From NCBI GenBank assembly GCA_963922205.1, contig CAWUHX010000157.1, forward strand, positions 776,478 through 840,477: 64,000 bases of DNA. Direction: 5' to 3'. Shown piece by piece: positions 41,201-52,600 of this stretch. The stretch's first letter is position 1. Each line of letters opens with the position of its first letter. Below the pieces are notes generated by a model. That model saw nothing but the letters and a program-made list of their open reading frames with translations. It did no database searches and was not told the DNA's origin. Source of the stretch: Romanomermis culicivorax (taxonomy: Eukaryota; Nematoda; Enoplea; Mermithida; Mermithidae). Position numbers and translations under genes: made by a program.

Positions 41201-44200
41201 AATGTACATCCTTGTATGCTTAAAAATCGCAAGAAACAAAACGAAAAAAATAAACTATAAACAATCGATCATAACATTTAGAAAAAAATAAAAATTTTTT
41301 TCGCATAATTTAGTTCCCCGTTCCAATGCCCTACTTTTAGAAATTTTCCGCTTTTTTTAGCTAGAAATTAGAGCTAACTAACTACTGAAACAAACTTTTA
41401 ACGTCACGGAAATTTTCGGCGAAGCCAAAAAGGGAACAAAGTTTAGTCCGGATTTTTCACATAGCCAAAGTGTGGAGTACACGTGAAATGAACAAGACGT
41501 ACTGCAAGTTCAAAGTACATGAGAGTACTTACATATTATGCTACCAGATACATATGTTCAAGCGTCATCATCGCCGAGAGCTTTTGTCATTATCTCAAAA
41601 AAGTTGGTGTTGTTTAATTAAGATAATTGATCATCATCTGGGTGGAGTAACATCGTGACGAACAGTATTTAAGAAAAAAAAACAACAAATACTTGAAAAA
41701 GTTGTTTCGTTTTCAAGATTGTCAAATAAAAATGAATCACAGTCTGACGAAGAGACACCCTGTCTAACAACGAAATGAACTAGATGTCGATCGATAAATT
41801 TTAGCTAGATCTATTCAAAAGCAAAACTTTAATTTTTCTAATGCCATTTTTTCGCCGAGTTAACTCAAAATGTGTTCAAAAATATCTCCTGTAGTTTCTC
41901 AGGGCTCTATAATTAACCGCAAGATGCAAAATTAATCTATGTGTTAACTGTAAAACTACTCCAAGTTAACTATAAATGTTCACAATGACTGCTGCAATTA
42001 CTTAGGCTTCGATAATTTAACCGTAAATATTCAGAATTGCTGCTGCGCTAACTCAAATACTTATACAGTAACTGTAAAATTACTCCAAGTTAACTATAAA
42101 TGTTCACAATGACTGCTACAGGTACTCAGGCTTCGATAATTTAACCGTAAATATTCAGAATTGCTGCTGCGCTAACTCAAATACTTATACAGTAACTGTA
42201 AAATTACTCCAAGTTAACTATAAATGCTCACAATGACTGCTGCAATTACTTAGGCTTCGATAATTTAACCGTAAATATTCAGAATTGCTGCTGCGCTAAC
42301 TCAAATACTTATACAGTAACTGTAAAATTACTCCAAGTTAACTATAAATGTTCACAATGACTGCTGCAATTACTTAGGCTTCGATAATTTAACCGTAAAT
42401 ATTCAGAATTGCTGCTGCGCTAACTCAAATACTTATACAGTAACTGTAAAATTACTCCAAGTTAACTATAAATGTTCACAATGACTGCTGCAATTACTTA
42501 GGCTTCGATAATTTAACCGTAAATATTCAGAATTGCTGCTGCGCTAACTCAAATACTTATACGGTAACTGTAAAATTATTCTATAAGTTAACTGCAAATG
42601 TTCATAATTACTGCTACAGTTACTCAGGGTTCGATAAGTTAACTATAAATATTTAGAATTGCTGCTGCGCTAACTCAAATACTTATACGGTAACTGTAAA
42701 ATTATTCTATAAGTTAACTGCAAATGTTCACAATGACTAATGCAATTACTCAGGCTTCTTTAACTGTAAAATGCAAAATCAATTAGATCTCAATCGGTAG
42801 ATTTTGAGGAGATCTATTCACAAACAATACTTTAATTGTTCTAATGCCATTTTTCCTTGAGTTAACTGTTGAATGTGTTCACAATATCTGCAGTAGTAAC
42901 TCATGGATCTATCAGTCAACTGTAGAATAAATCCACAAGTTAATTGTAAATATTCACAATGACAACTGCAGTTACTCAAGGCATTATAAGTTAACTACAA
43001 ATTATTGTATAGGTTAACTGTAAATATTCACAATGACTCCATCTGTTACTCAGGGCTCTATATGTTAACTGCAAAACGCAAAAACACTATGAGTTGACCA
43101 TGAATGTTCACAATGATTACTACAGTTACTTAGTGTTCTGCAAGTTAACTAAAAATATTCACAATGATTGCTCCAGTTGCTCAGGCCTTATAAGTTACTG
43201 TTAAATCTATAAGTAAACTGTAAATATGGACAATGACTGATGTAATTACTCAGGGCTCGGCAAGTTAACTGTAAAACGTAGAAATATACTATAAGTTAAG
43301 TGTAAATGTTCACAATGACTGATGCAGTTATTCAGGGTTAACTATAAAATTCAGAATGAATTAAAAGTCAATCGACAGATTTTAGGGATATCTATTCACA
43401 AACAATACTTTCATTGTTCTAATGCTAATTTTCCTTGAGTTAACTGTAAAATGTGTTCACAATGACTGTTGTAATAACTTAGGACCCTAAAAGTTAACAA
43501 CTGTAAAATTACTCTATGATTCGACAATAAAATTACTTCAAGTTGACTGAAAAATTACTCTATAAGTTACCTGTAAACGTTCAAAATGACTGCTGCACTT
43601 ACTCAGGGTTCCGTAAAACGCAAGACTTAATTTATGAGTTGACCGTGAATGTTCACATTGACTGCTCCAGTTACTCAGGGTTATAAGTTACCTGTAAATA
43701 GGCTCTGTAAGTTAACTGTAAAACGTAAAATTATACTATTGGTTAACTGTCAATGTTCACAATGACTAATGCAATTACTCAGGCTTCTTTAACTGTAAAA
43801 TGCAGAATCAATTAGATCTCAATCGGTAGATTTTGAGATCTATTCACAAACAATACTTTAATTGTTCTAATGCCATTTTTCCTTGAGTTAACTGTTGAAT
43901 GTGTTCACAATATCTGCAGTAGTAACTCAGGGATCTATCAACCAACTGTAGAATAACTCCACAAGTTATGTGTAAATATTCACTATGACAACTGCAGTTA
44001 CTCAAGGCCCTATAAGTTAACTACAAATTATTGTATAGGTTAACTGTAAATATTCACAATGACTCCATATGTTACTCAGGGCTCTATATGTTAACTGCAA
44101 AACGCAAAAACACTATGAGTTGATCATGAATGTTCACACTGATTGCTACAGTTACTCAGTGTTCTGTAAGTTAACTGTAAATATACACAATGACTGATGC

Positions 44201-47200
44201 AGTTACTCATGGCTATATAAGTTAACTGTAAAACGTATAAATTATACTATAAGTCAACTGTAAATGTTCACAATGACTGATGCAGTTACTCTGAGTTCTT
44301 TAACTGTAAAATTCAAAATGAATAAGATGTCAATCGATAGATTTTGGGGTGATCCGTTCACAAACATTATTTTCAATTCTACTAATGTCATTTTTCGTCA
44401 AGTTAACTTCAAAATGTGTTCACAATGGCTGATAGAGTTACCTAGGGTTCTAAAAGTTAACTGTAAAATTAGTCTAGAGGTTAACAGCAAATATTCACAT
44501 GACTGCTGCATTTACTTAGAACTCCATAAGTTAACTACAAAACTACTCTATAAGTCAACTGTAAATATTCACAATAATTGATGTACTTATTCAGGGCCTT
44601 ATAAGTTGATTGTATAATGTAAAGTTACACTATAATTTAACTGCAAATGTTCAGAATGACTGCTGCAGTTAGTCGCTTAACTATAATTGACTGACCATTA
44701 TAATTAATAATCATAATTATATAACTCCATAAGTCAACTATAGAATTAATGTTTAAGTCAACCCTGAATATTAACAATGACTGCTGCAATTAATCGGGGC
44801 TCTATAAGCTGACTGTAAAATGACCCTATGAGTTAACTGTAAAATGTAAAATTACTCTATAAGTTAATTGTAAATGTTCGCAATGACTGTTGCAGTTACT
44901 CAGGGTTCTATAATTATTGCTGAAGCTACTCAGAGCTCTATAATAACTGCTGCAGTAAGCCACGGCTCTATAAGTTAATCGTGAAAAAATACGAGTTAAC
45001 TCTAAATGTTCACAATAACTGATGCAGTTATTCATGGTTCTATAATGACTGCAGTAGTTACTCAGGGTTCTATATTGACTGGTCCAGTTACTCACAGCTC
45101 TATAAGTTAATTCTAAAACAACTCTACAAGTTAACTCCAATTTTTGACAGTGACTACTGCAGTTGCTCAGGGAGATGTCAATCGATACATTATGAACAGA
45201 TCTAATCAAAAACATTGCTTTTATTGTTTAAAGCCATGTTTCGCTCAGTTAACCTTAAAACCAAAAACTGCAACCCCAGAGAGACTTCCTCGCCAAAAAA
45301 GATTCTCATTTCCTCAGCCTGTCATCACATGTGACAGTTAAATGAACTTTAGGTTAGACTATATATGCACATTGGGGGTAGGGGGTAAACCCCCTTACCT
45401 GAGACCCTGGCCACCAACCCCTGGCCTAAAAAAAAATCGTCAAACCCCCCACCTGAACTTTTTCCAAGACAGCTTTTTTTGATGATTTTTGTGCATATTT
45501 TGTATAAAAAACAGGCTTGCAGAACTTTTTTTTGTTTTTTTGCTCGCCTACCCTTCCTACCCCCCTAGAAAAAAAGTTCAAGGATCCTCCCCCCTGGAAA
45601 ATTCTTGCCGTGAATGTCTGCGTTAGACTACTTTTTTGACTTTTGAGCAATGAAATTTCACTCTCCAAAATATATTGCCCAATGTCCATTTTTTGACTAA
45701 TGATTAGATTATGCTCCAAACATTTTTGGCCATACTGTAGAACACGGAACCAACCTGAACGCCATATAATCGCTGGCCGGCTGCTTAAACTTGCACTGCC
45801 AGTTTGTAGTCAGCTTTGGAGCCGGTGACGCTGCCGCGAAAACTTCATTGTCGCCGCCATCGGTGGTATTTACAGTCGACGACGCTGGTGTCGACGTCGC
45901 TGCCGCCGTTCGATTACTGTTGTAGAATCCACAACCCAACAAGTCGACCACTTCTTGGTAGCGGAAATTGGGTGGGAAATCGCGCGGTTCGCTCAATATA
46001 CGGATGGTGACCAGCTGGAAGCCGCGGTCATCGGCGAACATGACACGTTTGGCTTGGCGTTTTTTCTCAGCGGCTGCGGCATCTACGCCATTGACGCAGG
46101 TGTCGTCGATCTTTTGCATTAAATCGGGCGTTGAGTGTGCTTTTCGGGGTGTTAGGCTGTCGATGTGGGGGTTACTGCAATTTACACAGTGGAAGTCGTT
46201 TACACTACTTGGATATTACATTTCATATATTATAGGATTACTTTTTCAGGTTGTTTTTGAGTCAGGGTGGAGCAGCATGGGCAATAATCAGTTCAAAGAA
46301 GCTTTGGGACCATAAACTGTCAAACTGTTGTAGTGTTAATTCCTATTTTTTCACTTTTTGTGCAACTTTACGAATTAGCGTTTTACAACCAAAGTGACTT
46401 CCACGATTGTGTTGAGAATGGCCAAAGCTGCCACCTCAACTACGAATTGTTGCAGAAGAGGGCACCTTTCCTATTGCTCGGTTGGCTCAGTTGGTTAGAG
46501 CGTGTGGACAGTAGCTGCAGGGTCCGGTGTACAAGTCCTGAATGGAGCCTAACTTTTACTGGAGCCCTGAGTTGCAGAAACAGGTTGCCTCAATACTGGT
46601 GGCCCTTGATGGTCTGCCAAACTCGACAGCAGAGGGATTTTGGGAGTGACCAAAGCAGCCATCTCAACTACGAATTGTTGCATAAAGAGACCAACTTTCT
46701 CATTGCTCAGCTGGTTAGAGCATGTGGATGGTAGCTGCAAGGTTTGGATATCAAGTCCCAGACCAAGCCTATCTTCTACTGAAGCCCTGAGTAGCAGGAA
46801 CAGGTTGCCTCAATATTTGTGTATGGAATAAGGAAAGACATGTATTTAAACCTGATTACTGTAGCCCGATGAATTTAGTTGTCGTTAATCTGTTTTTCGT
46901 GCTTTTTCGTCTTCGTATGTTTTATATATTTATATATATATTTTTTTGCGGCCTATTCTCACTATTATTCTTTTTGATTGTTCACAGGTTGTAGGGCGAG
47001 GAAGCTTTGATTATTTGGTATAAATAAAGCAAGAAAAGCCTAATTAACTACCATTTTGGTCTGTTTTCTAACTCAAATTGGGAAGTGAAAGGTTTAGCTA
47101 TTTAGGTTAGTTTCCAAGGCCAAATTGTAACAGTTTTTCATCACAATCAGTACAACAGAGTCGATTTTGGGTGAGTGCCTTCTGTTGAGGCCGATTCCTG

Positions 47201-50200
47201 GTTATGCCTCCTGCCTCTCTCTTCCTGCTGAATTTTCCTATTTTTCCAACCTCAAAGACCAAGAGGGCAATTTTGGTGTGAGCCTAAAATTTTTCATACA
47301 TTTCAAAAGGATCAACATTAGAATTATTTACGACAATGCCAAAATTCATTCAGTATCGTTCAAATTGATCGAGGAGATTGAAAATACAAAGGAAAGCTAC
47401 CAACAACGACTATTGCCCAATACTGAATGCCTGCCACCATGGGACGTATTCTACTACAAAACTTCTCCATTGGACTCACGATTTTGCAATTCAAGGTTCC
47501 GAACCCGATTATTTTTGGTGAGCACATACCCGACACTGGCCAGTGGTGGGACATCTCTAGCAGCACTCAGGAAGCCCTCCAACACACGCACAATTGGCTC
47601 AATTGGATGCATTGCCAGTTTGACTGGTTTGGTAAAAGCATGCAGTTCTAAGATCGACTCATAGACTGAACTTAACGTGCACTGACATACTCGGCAAGGA
47701 TAATAGGTTGTTGTTATAAGGCTAGTTACAGTAAGAGGCCCAAAGTAGCTACTTTTCGACTGGGTTCTCATCCTAACTCTACTCCAGAAGCAAGCCCAGA
47801 ACTGCTGGATCCAGGGGGTAATATACAGTGTTGAATTCGCACCAGATCCAAAAATTTCTGGGTAAAACGTGGTGCCAGCCAGGATGGCTATGGATCTATT
47901 GGGTAAACCCCTGTGTTATATCTTGCCCACTGAGCTGGTGTATGTGTGTAAAACCTGAAACTGGCTTAAAATATGTGCTGACTCCAGGTTGGTCTGAATG
48001 TATTATTTATAATGGATGCAGTCTGTTGCCCAGTCGGCTTGTTTGGTCATGAACCAGGTCTAACTTTTAATGACACATTGATTGATTGAAAGATGTCATC
48101 TCAATGGTAGTGGTAGCTCTGGCATTCAGTTTTACAACAGCAAAATAACGAGACTGATCTTAGCCTGTTGCAAAAAAGTGAAACAGTGTAGAAGAGAACG
48201 TCCTTTCCTGTTGCTCATTTGGTTATTGTGCAGACAGAACATGGAACCACAAACTCCAAATTTGTTGTAGTGGTGTGTCCAGCTGTTCATCATGTGGCCA
48301 CACAATCATTAATACAAGGGCAATGCCTGAACAATCCACATGATGGGCTTAATGCCGTCTGTAATGCAATGCAATCAAAGGTTCGAGCCCTCACTGAGGA
48401 CTTCTTTCTGGGTTATGCCAGACACACGCATTTGGGCATGCAATGGAACAAGTTCTACTTCTGAGATGTGTCATACACTCAAATCCAATTGGTCGATGCA
48501 TGCAAAAAGTAACACTTGGTGAGGGGTTTGAACCCTCAACCTACTATATACAAGCTACCCACTGCACTAACAAAGCCACATGAATGGTTCAGATATTGCA
48601 GTTGTGGTGGTGGAGGTGTGTGCAAGGTAGGCTACATGATGAAAAGCCAACACCCCTCCCTCTGAGGAGGAAGAGCCCTGAATCGTCAGTAATGCTGTAT
48701 GCCCAAACCACATAGCTGGTGTGTCAGAAAAATAATGTTTCGTGAGGGGGTCGAGTCGTCGACCTTCTGCATACAAGGCAAGGGTGCTACTTACTCTGCT
48801 AATTGATTCACATGGATGGCCCAGAAGTTTTTGTTACACTGGTGGTGTGTGTGAGGCAGGCTGCATGATGGACAACTGGACAATTAACTAGAACACCCCA
48901 CTGTCTTTGAGAAGGAAGGATTCTAGATGGACACAAATCTTGCATTCGTTTGCCCAAATCCACATGGCTGGTGCGTCAGAAAAATAATGCTTGGTGAGGG
49001 ACTCGAACTCCCGACCTTCTGCATACAAAGCAGGCATGCTACTGATCCACATGGATGGCCCAGAGGTTCCCGTTAAACTGATGGTGTGTATGAGGCAGGC
49101 CGCATGCTGAACTGCTGGATGAACCACTAGAACACCCCTTACCCCATGAAGAGGAAGGGCCCTACATGGAAAACAATGTCACATGCCTAAATCCACATGG
49201 CTGGAGCATCAGAAAAATAATGCTTGGTCAGGGTCTTGAAACATCGACCTTCTGCATACAAGGTGGATGTACTACCCACTGTGCTAATTGATTCATGTGG
49301 ACGGCCCAGAACTGGTAGTGTGTGCGGGCTAGGGTACATGATGAACAGCTGAACGAACTACTAGAACACCCCCCCTCTTCAAGGAGGGTGGGCCCTACAT
49401 GGTCACTAATGTCGTATGTCCAAATCCATGTGTCTGGTGCAACAGAAAAGTTGCACTTAGTCAGGGGCTTGAATTCTCGACTTTCTGCATTGAAGGCACA
49501 TGGATGGTTCGGACGTTTCAGCTATACTGGTGGTATGTGCAGGACAGGCTGCATGACGAGCAGCTGGACGAACCACTAGAACATCATACCCTTTATGGAG
49601 GAAGGACCCTGGATGGGCACCAATGTCATATACCCGCTGATGCACCAAAAAAATTATGTTTGGTGAGGGGCTCGAACCTTCGACCTTCTGCATACAATGC
49701 ACATGGATGGTTCGGAAGGTTTGGTTATATGTACTAGCCGCATGTGCAGGGCAGGCTATGTGATGAACAGCTGAAGGAACCACTATAACACGCCTTTTGA
49801 GGAAGATTGGTCCAACATAGTCACCAATGTTGTATGGCCCAAATCCATGTGGCTGGTGCAACAAAAAAAATTGCACATGGTCAGTGGCTCGAACTCTCGA
49901 CCTTCTGCAAACAAGGCACCTGGATGATGAGGAAGTTTTCGTTATACCAGTGGTGGACGCATGATGAACAGCCTGGCGCCAATTACGAATCGAAATTTTC
50001 ACTCACCATTTATTATCGGGGAAAATAGTTTTTAAATTTAATTTCAAATCGTTCAAAGTTAATTCGTCAATTTTTTGTCGTAATTGTTCTTTGAAAAGTA
50101 AATTTCGTATTTGTTGGTCGTTTTTTTGTTCCGTTCGCTGGTTGCCGGCCGCCGGTGTCGACGGCACGGGCGCCGTCGCCGGCGCCACGTTACGCCTCCT

Positions 50201-50446
50201 GATCGTCGGCGAATTGGTGGCCGATATGGAGACCATAAATTTTTGTACCGGTTTATTGGCAAGTTTTGCCGGGTCGGCTAAATCGTCCCGATTCAGCGTC
50301 AAAGGCGCCTGGTTGGGCATCGCCCTTTTCATGATTCCATTTTTGGGCGTCGAAAGCATCATCGACGATCCATTATTCCCATTGGTCAAAGTTATATAAA
50401 CCGTAGTAGCCGTACTAGCCGTCGTATTATTCTCAACCAACATCAC
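37785..50446 (-). CDS. PPP1R3: PP1 glycogen-targeting regulatory subunit, PPP1R3 type (whole gene, 4 exons)
   Basis: The protein should tether the catalytic subunit of protein phosphatase 1 to glycogen, so that glycogen synthase and phosphorylase are dephosphorylated there. The four exons joined are 50446-50007, 46174-45755, 40293-39962 and 38230-37785, giving 1,638 nt and 545 residues. Intron phases 2, 2 and 1 all match across the junctions. Residues 1-170 are polar and low in complexity. KRVMFAD at 189-195 is the RVxF docking motif, placed before the carbohydrate module as in the family. A CBM21 domain runs from about 274 (CKFKQP) through GTIKVKNLSFEK to YWDSNDGANFRV at 418-429. The tail after it is rich in alanine and threonine, and the stop is TAG. 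A donor overlapping that stop is possible, so a longer tail is not excluded. Family assignment is firm; the exact paralogue is not. Confidence 0.85.
38340..39950. repeat. PPP1R3 intron 3: 270-bp repeats with CRE palindromes
   Basis: About six diverged units repeat CTTACTGTAGCATAATTACA, TCCGGCTA, TTCTAGGACATCCTGACAT and TTTGACGTCAGCAAGATCAT, spaced 250-290 bp. Three units keep the perfect TGACGTCA (38612, 38874, 39156). The field covers nearly the whole intron. Confidence 0.8.
39962..40293 (-). CDS. PPP1R3: PPP1R3 exon 3 (core of CBM21)
   Basis: The acceptor is ttttccag, and its first base A completes an Arg codon with exon 2. The exon encodes residues 287-397, with a Ser/Asn-rich loop and then GTIKVKNLSFEKSVVLRLS and DIYDTFDFEIDL, the conserved centre of CBM21. 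It ends in phase 1 at the donor gtaaat. The loop of about 20 Asn, Asp and Ser residues inside the module looks like a lineage-specific insertion. Confidence 0.88.
40392..41900. repeat. PPP1R3 intron 2, 3' part with SINE fragments
   Basis: 40830-40920 carries a tRNA-like head with GGTCGAGGGTTCGAGCCCCT, and 40915-41000 a family 2 body fragment. The remaining DNA is AT rich and unassigned. Confidence 0.55.
41930..45180. repeat. PPP1R3 intron 2: 62-bp satellite with 124-bp higher-order block
   Basis: The basic unit contains AAGTTAACTGTAAATGTTCA, CAATGACTGCTGCAGTTACT and CAGGGTTCTATAAG. From 41990 to 42590 a two-unit 124-bp version repeats about five times with few differences; the rest is diverged. 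Two long segments near 42760-43170 and 43780-44160 are near-duplicates, so larger blocks have also been copied. Confidence 0.88.
45364..45625. repeat. Dispersed 250-bp repeat C (copy 1)
   Basis: Shares ACCCCCTTACCTGA, CTGAACTTTTTCCAA, AGCTTTTT and CCTCCCCC...GAAAATTCTTG with 57310-57545, in the same order and orientation. Confidence 0.85.
45755..46174 (-). CDS. PPP1R3: PPP1R3 exon 2 (RVxF motif, start of CBM21)
   Basis: The exon follows the acceptor attgcag and begins at 46174 with the single base that completes the preceding codon. It encodes residues 147-286, including TPRKAHSTPD (a possible phosphorylation region), the PP1-docking motif KRVMFAD at about 46047-46027, and the first CBM21 strand, CKFKQPASDYMAF. 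It ends at the donor gttggt after phase 2. Confidence 0.85.
46400..46830 (+). repeat. Two tandem SINE family 2 units in PPP1R3 intron 1
   Basis: Heads GGTTGGCTCAGTTGGTTAGA (46480) and CAGCTGGTTAGAGCATGTGG (46708) are followed by CAGGTTGCCTCAATA. The units are about 225 bp apart. Confidence 0.78.
46831..48335. other. PPP1R3 intron 1, middle part
   Basis: An AT-rich tract, then mixed repeat-derived DNA. A 165-codon open frame on the plus strand at 47167-47664 includes SINE-like text at its 3' end and has no recognisable domain. Confidence 0.45.
48340..49990 (-). repeat. Tandem tRNA-like repeats (family 4), about 240-bp units
   Basis: Six or seven units, most read on the minus strand, carry TTGTATGCAGAAGGTCG, then GAGTTCGAGCCCCTCACCAA (box B-like), then CATTATTTTTCTGACGCACC. 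Units recur near 48515, 48742, 48988, 49230, 49470, 49660 and 49885. The A-box half is degenerate. A related plus-strand copy lies at 40830-40920. Confidence 0.8.
50007..50446 (-). CDS. PPP1R3: PPP1R3 exon 1 (start codon to phase-2 donor)
   Basis: The exon opens with two consecutive ATG codons at 50446 and encodes residues 1-146. It ends at a strong donor, gtgagt (50006-50001), after the first two bases of a codon. The encoded segment is Asn/Thr/Pro rich, with a charged stretch near its end, and has no known domain. The splice partner is the acceptor at 46174, which completes a Cys codon. Transcription start and any upstream noncoding exon cannot be seen. Confidence 0.75.
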
Positions 50447-51300
50447 GAATATTGGAGAGCTAGCTTGTTTTTTTCTCTTTTTTAATTAGCGAGCCTAATT
50501 AGCATATATTAGGAGAAATTGAAACGTCTAATCGTCGGGTTTTAAAAAATAAATAATAATAATAATAGGCTGAAAAACACAAATGCCCTGCTTTTATTTT
50601 TGCTCCTTTTTGTTTCTTATCATGTCGAAATCGGATTAATGAAGGGACCGCAGAGAGAGAAGAAAAAAAAAGTTCCAGATAACATCGTCATCTTTCCATT
50701 TTTTGTTTACTTTTGCCGGTTTCTTCGCCCGAGATGCCTGAAAAATATGCAAATGAGCAAAATAGGATGTTTATTAAGTTAGGAAAACCGAACACAAATT
50801 TCCAAGAATGCTACGTCAGTTCCTCTTGAGCTGACATTCGGCCAAATCCTGAATCTTTTGATTCTGTAAGCTTTTGGAACTTGGATACAATAAGGGATAC
50901 GATATGGATACCAATCGATAGATCTCGATTAGCTCTATCCAATGGTATCATTCTGGATTTTCAGGTACAATATCAGCAAAAGTTACAGTAAGAAAATCGC
51001 TTTAACACGTTAATAGGAGTGCATGCACTCAAATTATTTTTCGAGTTAAAAACTTGTTTACGCCCAAAAATTTCCCAAATTTCTGTCTCTACGTCGGAAA
51101 AAAATTCGAAAAAATTCTTGAAGATTTTTTTTCAAAACAAAATGCAGCTGATGCTCCAATTTCAAAAAGTAATTTTTTTTCGACGACTCTCCTCGTAATC
51201 CATTAATTTTTAGGGAGAACGATTTTTTTCCATTATGGACGGCAAAATTCATCAATTTGCATTTTTGGGGCCGCTTCCAATAATTTGGAAAAATTTTCAG
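50447..51300. other. Upstream of the PPP1R3 start, promoter side
   Basis: AT-rich DNA without a recognised promoter element. Any transcription start for the minus-strand gene would lie here. Confidence 0.35.
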
Positions 51301-52600
51301 AATTTAGATGATGTCTCGCTACAGCCACCATCCCTCTCCCTTAATAGCCACTGTTTTTTTATAGCCACTGAAGTGAAAATTAGCCACTATCAAACACTAT
51401 GTGAATGTAGCACTATAGGCGTTGTCTCACTACAGCCACTAAGATTATTTGATTAATAAAGGGTTAATGTTTCATTTTTCAATATTCCTATCAATGCTAA
51501 TTGCTAATTGGAGGTGCTAATTAATTAGTAATACTAACTGGGCGAAACGTTTTCTTGCTTTTCATTGTTAGTTTCACATGTTTACAAGCTTCCAGATCAT
51601 AGAGGAGTGTAAAGACTCGGCTCCACAGTCATGAAACGTACTAGCTCTGAAATTGCGTTTTTGTAATTTTCTTATGGTTCTGCTTCATTTTGCAAGCAAA
51701 CAGAGACTTCCTTCAAAAGTTAGTCAAGTCTACTGGTGGTCTATCCATGAGCCATCCTATAACAACCCGTTGGTGGCTGTAGTGAGACAGTCGTTAAGTG
51801 GCAGTTGGCCATGATGGGACGGCTATTGATAGTTTGGTAGCTGTAGTGAGACAGTCGCCAAGTGACAGTTGGCTATAGTGGGACGTCCATCGATAGTTTG
51901 GTGGCTGTAGTGAGACAGCTCCTAAAAAGACAGTTGGCCATAGTGGGACCCCTATTGACAATTTGGTGGCTGTAGTGAGACAGTCGCTAAAATGACAGTT
52001 GGCCTTAGTGGGACGCCTATTGATAGCTTGGTGGCTGTAGTGAGACAGCCGCTAAGTAACAGTTGGCTATAGTGGGAAGCCTATTGAGTGGCTGACGTGG
52101 AACGGTGGCTGTAGCGATATAGTGGCTGTACTGAGACGGGTCCAAAAAGATTATTGTGAAATTCGAAAATTTTGAGCAGAAAATTAACGATTCAGCCATC
52201 GTGTCAATTCAGCCACCTGTGTTGATTCAGATCAACGAGGTTCCTATATGGTGTTTATATTCAAGCGTTGGAGCTTTTCAGCCACTGTTTCAATTCAGCC
52301 ACTTTTCTTTTTCTCCACGGAATGATTGATTATTTAATTAGCAACATATTTTCTCAAAATTTGGCATGTGTACTTAATTGTGAATTTTAAACCGTGCCTC
52401 CTATAAATTTATTACAAGGAACAGAAAAGTGAGTATTGACAAATCGATTCGTTCAAAAACGGTTTCTTTGTGGGTGAATCGACTCAGTGGCTAAAATGAT
52501 ACAGTTGCCTAAAACAACGCGGTGGCTAAATTAATCCAGTGGCTGAAATGACACAGTAGATGAATCGACACACACACAATGAAGAAATTTTCACAGTAAA
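51300..52600. repeat. AGCCAC/GTGGCT dispersed-motif field, part 1
   Basis: Text such as GTGGCTGTAGTGAGACAGTC and CAGTTGGCCATAGTGGGACG recurs every 60-65 bases at 51770-52140; single GTGGCTGAAATGACACAGT words follow to 52560. Confidence 0.8.

Noticed and set aside
45816-46315. Plus-strand open frames over PPP1R3 exon 2
   Set aside because: Antisense to the exon with the RVxF motif; no domain.
47167-47664. 165-codon plus-strand open frame in PPP1R3 intron 1
   Set aside because: No recognisable domain, and its 3' part overlaps tRNA-like repeat text; chance or repeat-derived.
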